From the NCBI GenBank assembly GCA_044224925.1, contig JBGAJM010000003.1, forward strand, positions 271,967 through 335,966: a stretch of 64,000 nucleotides of DNA, given 5' to 3'. This stretch comes from Kapaibacterium sp044224925. GTDB lineage: Bacteria > Bacteroidota > Ignavibacteria > Kapaibacteriales > Kapaibacteriaceae. Of this stretch, positions 59,680 to 64,000 are shown in pieces; position 1 is the first letter of the stretch; each line of letters starts with the position of its first letter. Both the position numbers and the translations under genes were made by a program. A model generated the notes under the pieces. That model saw only the letters and a program-made list of their open reading frames with translations. It was not told the origin of the DNA and did not search any database.

Positions 59680-60941
59680 AAACCGCAACACTCACCATCC
59701 TGCTCCTATTGCTCACAAGCGCAACGATCCTTGCGCAGAGCCCTGCCACCCTCTCGCTCGACACGTGCCTTGCGCGCGCTGTGAGCTACTATCCGCAACA
59801 CAAGCAACGCGCCCTGATCGCCGCTAGCAAGGAGTATTCTGTTGAGGCGGCAGGGAAGGGATACTTGCCTCAGCTTGCCGTGAACGGACAGGCCACGTAT
59901 CAAAGTGCCGTTACCGAAGTACCTGTGCGGATCCCGGGTCTGTCGTTCGAGTCCGTGGCAAAGGACCAATACAAGATCTACGGCGAGGTCACGCAGACCA
60001 TCTACGACGGCGGCACCATCCATCAACAACAACGCGTGCAAGAGGCAACGGCCGAAGTGGACGATCGGAAGCTCGACGTCGATCTGTACAAACTCCGAGA
60101 GCGCATCAACCAGTTGTTCTTCGGCGTGCTGCTCTTGAACGATCAGATCGAACAGGTGCGTGTGTTCCAGCGCGATCTCGACACGGCCATCAAGAGCGTC
60201 CAAGGCGCTGTGGGAGCGGGCGCTGCGTTGAAGAGCAGTGTGCAGATGTTGCGCGCTGAATTGCTGTCGCAACAACAACGCGAGCTCGACCTGCGCACAG
60301 CGCGCGCAGCCTATGTGCAGATGCTGGGCCTGTTCATCAACATGGACCTTGCAGAGACGACGGTCTTCGTCGAGCCGCCATTCGCGGCGCTGGAGGATGC
60401 GATCCGTCGACCCGAGCTCACCGTATTCGAAGCACAACGCAAGGCACTCTCCGTGCAGAACGATGTGATCACGGCACGCAGCATTCCGCGCATCGGACTC
60501 TTTGCACAAGGCGGATTCGGACGTCCGGCATTGAACATGCTGTCGAACGACTTCGACCCGTACTACGTAGCGGGTGCGCGGCTCTCGTGGTCCATCAGCG
60601 GACTCTACACTTCGTCCGCCGAGCGCGAAGTGCTGAACGTGCAGCGATCCATCGTCGACGTGCAGCAAGAGACCTTCCTCTTCAACACGATGCTCACACT
60701 CCGTCAGCAGCGTGTGGAACTCTCCAAGTATGAACAAGCACTGCAACTGGATGACGAGATCATTGCGCTTCGCGCGGCCGTTCGTGCTTCGTCGAATGCG
60801 CAGTTCCTGAATGGAGTGCTCACCACGCGCGACTACCTGCGCGACCTGAATGCAGAAGATCTTGCACGCCGCCAACGCTCGTTGCACCGCGTGCAGCAAC
60901 TCATGGCCATCTACAACTACAACACGACATCCGGAAAGTGA
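59676..60941 (+). CDS. TolC-family outer-membrane efflux protein
   Basis: 421 residues from the GTG at 59676, giving a clean signal peptide (TLTILLLLLTSATILAQS). Two long helical repeats follow (LDTCLARAVSYYPQHKQRAL at the start, VQEATAEVDDRKLDVDLYKL, LLSQQQRELDLRTARAAYVQ, TLRQQRVELSKYEQALQLDD), typical of TolC-like channels. It overlaps the TetR stop; the adaptor starts 4 bp later. It is expected to carry substrate through the outer membrane. Confidence 0.87.
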   Translation: MKTATLTILLLLLTSATILAQSPATLSLDTCLARAVSYYPQHKQRALIAASKEYSVEAAGKGYLPQLAVNGQATYQSAVTEVPVRIPGLSFESVAKDQYKIYGEVTQTIYDGGTIHQQQRVQEATAEVDDRKLDVDLYKLRERINQLFFGVLLLNDQIEQVRVFQRDLDTAIKSVQGAVGAGAALKSSVQMLRAELLSQQQRELDLRTARAAYVQMLGLFINMDLAETTVFVEPPFAALEDAIRRPELTVFEAQRKALSVQNDVITARSIPRIGLFAQGGFGRPALNMLSNDFDPYYVAGARLSWSISGLYTSSAEREVLNVQRSIVDVQQETFLFNTMLTLRQQRVELSKYEQALQLDDEIIALRAAVRASSNAQFLNGVLTTRDYLRDLNAEDLARRQRSLHRVQQLMAIYNYNTTSGK

Positions 60942-60945
60942 TACG

Positions 60946-61857
60946 ATGAAGAACTCCATTTCCATGCTCACCCGTCTCTGCCTGTTCGGCCTTGCCGCCT
61001 TCACCCTTGCCTCGTGTGGAAACGGTAAGGTCACGTACGATGCTTCCGGCACGTTCGAGGCCACCGAGACCATCGTCTCTGCCGAGGCCAGTGGTCGACT
61101 TGACGAATTCTCCGTCACCGAAGGACAGACCCTTGCGGCCGGTGCCGTAGTGGGCTCGATCGACTCCGTGCAACTCTCCTTGCGCAAGAAGCAGCTCGAA
61201 GCACAGATCGCCGCTGTGCTCAGTCGACGTCCGCAGATCGCCGCGCAAGTGGCCTCGCTTCAGGAGCAGCTCGCAGGCGCGCAGCGCGAGCAGGCACGCT
61301 TGGCAAAGCTGGTGCAGGCCGATGCCGCCACGCCGAAGCAATACGACGATGCGACCACACAAGTGCAGGTGATCAAGAAGCAGATCGATGCCGTGTACTC
61401 AACATTGAACACCTCAACGCAGAGCATCTCCGAAGAGTCCATGCCGCTGCGCGTGCAGATCGAGCAGCTCAACGATCAGCTTGCGAAGTGTCGACTCGTG
61501 AATCCCGTGAACGGAACCGTGCTCACCACGTATGCAGAACAGCATGAGGTCACAAGTGTGGGCAAGGCACTCTACAAGATCGCCGATCTCTCCACCATCT
61601 ACTTGCGTGCCTATGTGAGTGGGGGACAGTTCTCGCAGATCAAGCTCGGTCAGCACGTCAAGGTGATCGTCGACAATGGCGCCGATGCAACGCGCACCTT
61701 CGATGGGACCATCTCGTGGATCAGCGATAAGGCAGAGTTCACGCCGAAGACCATTCAAACAAAGGATGAGCGCGCCAATCTGGTGTATGCAGTGAAGATC
61801 CGTGTGAAAAACGACGGTACACTCAAGATCGGGATGTACGGTGAAGTCAACTTCTAA
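60946..61857 (+). CDS. HlyD/MFP-family periplasmic adaptor lipoprotein
   Basis: 303 residues, lipidated at C24 (LFGLAAFTLASCGNG). The barrel-sandwich half-motif ATETIVSAEASGRLDEFSVT with the lipoyl-like EGQTLAAGAVVGSI, a long coiled-coil (IAAVLSRRPQIAAQVASLQE through QIDAVYSTLNTSTQSI), the second lipoyl half (CRLVNPVNGTVLTTYAEQHE), and a beta-barrel (IKLGQHVKVIVDNG) give the order of YbhG-like adaptors. It bridges the ABC transporter and the TolC-like channel. Confidence 0.88.
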   Translation: MKNSISMLTRLCLFGLAAFTLASCGNGKVTYDASGTFEATETIVSAEASGRLDEFSVTEGQTLAAGAVVGSIDSVQLSLRKKQLEAQIAAVLSRRPQIAAQVASLQEQLAGAQREQARLAKLVQADAATPKQYDDATTQVQVIKKQIDAVYSTLNTSTQSISEESMPLRVQIEQLNDQLAKCRLVNPVNGTVLTTYAEQHEVTSVGKALYKIADLSTIYLRAYVSGGQFSQIKLGQHVKVIVDNGADATRTFDGTISWISDKAEFTPKTIQTKDERANLVYAVKIRVKNDGTLKIGMYGEVNF

Positions 61858-62800
61858 CCCAACGTCCAATGCCGTTGTGTTGAACGGCATCGGCAAGACG
61901 TATGAGAACGGCGCCGTGGTTGCCGTGCACGACGTGTCGTTCGACGTCCGTCCGGGCGAGCTCTTCGGTCTGATCGGTCCCGACGGTGCCGGCAAGACAA
62001 GTCTCTTCCGCATCCTTACCACCTTGCTCCTTCCCGACGCGGGAACGGCCACGGTGGCGGGCTACGACGTGGTGAAGGACTTTCGCGCCATTCGCGGCAT
62101 CGTTGGCTATATGCCCGGAAAGTTCTCGCTGTATCAAGACCTTTCGGTCGAAGAGAACGTGAACTTCTTCGCAACGTTGTTCGGCACGAGCGTCGACGAG
62201 AACTATGATCTGATCCGCGATATCTATGTGCAGCTCGAACCCTTCAAGCACCGTCGCGCGGGCAAGCTCAGCGGTGGCATGAAGCAGAAGCTCGCCCTGT
62301 GTTGCGCGCTCATTCACAAGCCGCATGTGCTCTTTCTCGACGAGCCCACCACGGGCGTGGATCCCGTGTCGCGCAAGGAGTTCTGGGAAATGCTGCAGCG
62401 ACTCAAAGAGCAAGGCATCACGATCCTTATCTCGACGCCGTACATGGATGAGGCGATGATGTGCGAACGCATTGCCCTCATCCAAGGCGGAAGCATCATG
62501 TCGATCGATACACCGGAGAACATCATGCAGGCCTTCCCTGCCACCCTCTATGCCGTGCGTGCCACCGATGCCTATCATCTGCGCATGGACCTGCTTGCCG
62601 AGGCGTTCACGGAAAGCTGTCATGCCTTTGGCGACGAGGTCCACCTCACTCTGCACACAGAAGGGATCGCGAAGGCGGCAGGGATGGAAGACGTGCTCGC
62701 TGCGATGCGTGCGCGTGGACATGTCGACGTGGAGATCCGCGAGATCGCACCGTCGATCGAAGATTGTTTCATTCGCTTGATGGGACAACATCATGCATGA
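61841..62800 (+). CDS. ABC transporter ATPase 1 (YbhF N-half-like)
   Basis: 319 residues from a GTG inside the adaptor 3' end (17-bp overlap). Walker A GPDGAGKTS (46-54), signature LSGGMKQK, Walker B VLFLDEPTTGVDP, with an extra C-terminal region of about 90 residues (YLMRMDL-type accessory). Its sequence corresponds to the first half of YbhF-type tandem ATPases; here the halves are separate genes. The next ATPase overlaps by eight bases. Confidence 0.9.
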   Translation: MKSTSNPTSNAVVLNGIGKTYENGAVVAVHDVSFDVRPGELFGLIGPDGAGKTSLFRILTTLLLPDAGTATVAGYDVVKDFRAIRGIVGYMPGKFSLYQDLSVEENVNFFATLFGTSVDENYDLIRDIYVQLEPFKHRRAGKLSGGMKQKLALCCALIHKPHVLFLDEPTTGVDPVSRKEFWEMLQRLKEQGITILISTPYMDEAMMCERIALIQGGSIMSIDTPENIMQAFPATLYAVRATDAYHLRMDLLAEAFTESCHAFGDEVHLTLHTEGIAKAAGMEDVLAAMRARGHVDVEIREIAPSIEDCFIRLMGQHHA

Positions 62801-63536
62801 CGTTGTGATCCGCACGCAAGAACTGTCAAAGCACTTCGGTGCCTTTGTGGCGGTCGACAAGATCTCGTTCGACGTTCCGGCCGGAGAGATCTTCGGCTTC
62901 CTAGGCGCGAACGGCGCGGGCAAGACCACGGCCATGCGCATGCTGAGCGGACTCTCGCGACCCACGTCGGGAGCGGCCACCGTGGCGGGCTTCGACGTGT
63001 TCACGCAGCCCGAAGAGATCAAGCGAACGATCGGCTACATGAGTCAGAAGTTCTCGTTGTATGAAGACCTCACCGTGCGTGAGAACATCACCTTCTTTGG
63101 TGGTATCTACGGTCTGTCCGACTCGGCCATCAAAGAGAAGAGCGATCAGCTCATCGAACAACTCGGACTGCAGGGCGAGGTCAAGAAACTCGTCGGCTCC
63201 TTGCCGCTGGGATGGAAGCAGAAGCTTGCGTTTTCGGTGGCCATGATCCACGATCCGAAGATCGTCTTCCTGGACGAGCCAACGGGCGGTGTCGATCCGC
63301 TTACGCGACGTCAGTTCTGGGAACTCATCTATGCGGCGGCCGACAGGGGAGTGACCATCTTCGTCACCACCCACTACATGGATGAGGCGGAATACTGTCA
63401 TCGCGTGTCGATCATGGTGGACGGGGCCATCAAAGCCCTCGACACACCACGCAATCTCAAACAGACGTATCAAGCACCCACGATGGATGCGGTGTTCTAT
63501 CACCTTGCGCGCGGCGCGCAACGCTCGGCGGACTGA
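62793..63536 (+). CDS. ABC transporter ATPase 2 (YbhF C-half-like, degenerate signature)
   Basis: 247 residues. Walker A GANGAGKTT and Walker B VFLDEPTGGVDPLTRR are intact, but the LSGGQ position reads SLPLGWKQKLAF, as in the second half of YbhF-type ATPases (from memory). It therefore likely pairs with ATPase 1 as an asymmetric heterodimer. The permease starts 5 bp after the stop. Confidence 0.9.
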   Translation: MHDVVIRTQELSKHFGAFVAVDKISFDVPAGEIFGFLGANGAGKTTAMRMLSGLSRPTSGAATVAGFDVFTQPEEIKRTIGYMSQKFSLYEDLTVRENITFFGGIYGLSDSAIKEKSDQLIEQLGLQGEVKKLVGSLPLGWKQKLAFSVAMIHDPKIVFLDEPTGGVDPLTRRQFWELIYAAADRGVTIFVTTHYMDEAEYCHRVSIMVDGAIKALDTPRNLKQTYQAPTMDAVFYHLARGAQRSAD

Positions 63537-63541
63537 CCACT

Positions 63542-64000
63542 ATGAATCAGCTCCTCACCTTCATTCGAAAAGAGTTCCTGCATGTGTTGCGCGATCGGAA
63601 GACGTTATTGATCCTCTTCGGTCTGCCCATCGTCCAGATCCTCCTGTTCGGCTTCGCTCTTACCAACGAGGTCCGCAATGCCAACATCGCCATCATCGAT
63701 GATGCGCGCGACGAGGCATCGCGCTCCATCATCAACATGATCGCCGCAAGCAGGTCGTTCCATGCGCATGAGTTGCCGGGCGGACATTCGTCGATCGACG
63801 AGACGTTTCGCAGCAGTGGCGTGAAGCTCATCGTGTTGTTCCCGGCCAACTTCAACACCGACCTCATGCATACGCAGCGTGCACGCGTGCAGATCATTGC
63901 CGATGCATCGGACCCGAACACGGCATCGACGCTCACCACGTATGTGTCGGCCATCATTGCCGACTACCAGAAGGCGCGCGTGCAGACCGCGTCGCTCCCG
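63542..64000 (+). CDS. ABC-2 type permease (3' truncated by window end)
   Basis: The first 153 residues are present with no stop by the window end. MNQLLTFIRKEFLHVLRDRK followed by the helix LLILFGLPIVQILLFGFALT is the standard N-terminus of YbhR/YhhJ-type permeases. A large periplasmic loop then begins (NANIAIIDDARDEASRSIIN, SSGVKLIVLFPANFNTDLMH, VQIIADASDPNTASTLTTYV). It completes the TolC-HlyD-ABC-permease exporter; a second permease gene is expected downstream. Confidence 0.9.
   Translation, partial: MNQLLTFIRKEFLHVLRDRKTLLILFGLPIVQILLFGFALTNEVRNANIAIIDDARDEASRSIINMIAASRSFHAHELPGGHSSIDETFRSSGVKLIVLFPANFNTDLMHTQRARVQIIADASDPNTASTLTTYVSAIIADYQKARVQTASLP

Noticed and set aside
59706..61187. 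A 493-codon open frame on the minus strand
   Set aside because: Antisense to the TolC and HlyD genes, both well supported; its composition is that of a shadow frame.

Overview
The window (about 58% GC by eye) looks like chromosome from a member of the Bacteroidota/Chlorobiota (FCB) group. A 'Candidatus Kapabacteria' or Ignavibacteria-type organism is my best guess, but this is inference. The reasons are: an N-acyl-ornithine-type arginine operon (argF' rather than argF) led by a GNAT protein; a Bacteroidota-type L36; two secreted proteins with type IX secretion (T9SS) C-terminal sorting domains; TonB receptors with imelysin and HTTM partners; and several promoters of the TTG-N19-21-TAnnTTTG form used by the Bacteroidota sigma factor. 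No tRNA, rRNA or CRISPR was seen.

Layout. 1-4590: the tail of the ribosomal protein supercluster (secY', map, infA, rpmJ, rpsM, rpsK, rpoA, rplQ), ending at a strong terminator; rpsD is missing from its usual place. 4609-6588: a family 2 glycosyltransferase, the ribosome-assembly GTPase EngB and purE. 6622-14537: a compact arginine operon (GNAT, argG, argC, argD, argF', argB, argE, argH) in which nearly every gene overlaps the next. 14541-19235 (minus): DoxX-like protein, Crp/Fnr regulator and a 1206-residue T9SS surface protein, with a perfect FNR-type box before the DoxX gene.

19290-33240 (minus) is an accessory stretch, partly AT-richer by eye. It holds an Arr-type rifamycin ADP-ribosyltransferase, unrecognised exported or membrane proteins, and a dispersed repeat family with two good copies, one decayed copy and a resemblance to the 5' end of the T9SS gene. 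It continues with small-domain genes (DUF1330, VOC, DinB-like, DUF1801, YjbR, two DUF2007 paralogues). A complete IS256-family element with 8-bp target duplications sits in the middle of that gene run.

33239-37933 (minus): a large BNR/sortilin-like exported protein with PAP2, then a T9SS beta-propeller gene under a clear cobalamin riboswitch, which suggests a BtuG-like B12 capture protein. 37974-48312: two paralogous MFS transporters, HAD hydrolase, parvulin-like isomerase, LLM oxidoreductase, three tandem AhpD/CMD-family proteins and a TonB receptor; four of these genes appear to have leaderless promoters. 48388-56224: an FG-GAP-like exported protein, a P-loop kinase-like protein, and an iron-uptake-type operon (DUF4856 lipoprotein, imelysin, HTTM, FecA-like receptor) behind a promoter overlapped by a 21-bp perfect palindrome. 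56281-64000: aspA, two small exported or membrane proteins, and a TetR-controlled efflux operon (TolC, HlyD, two ABC ATPases, permease) that runs off the end.
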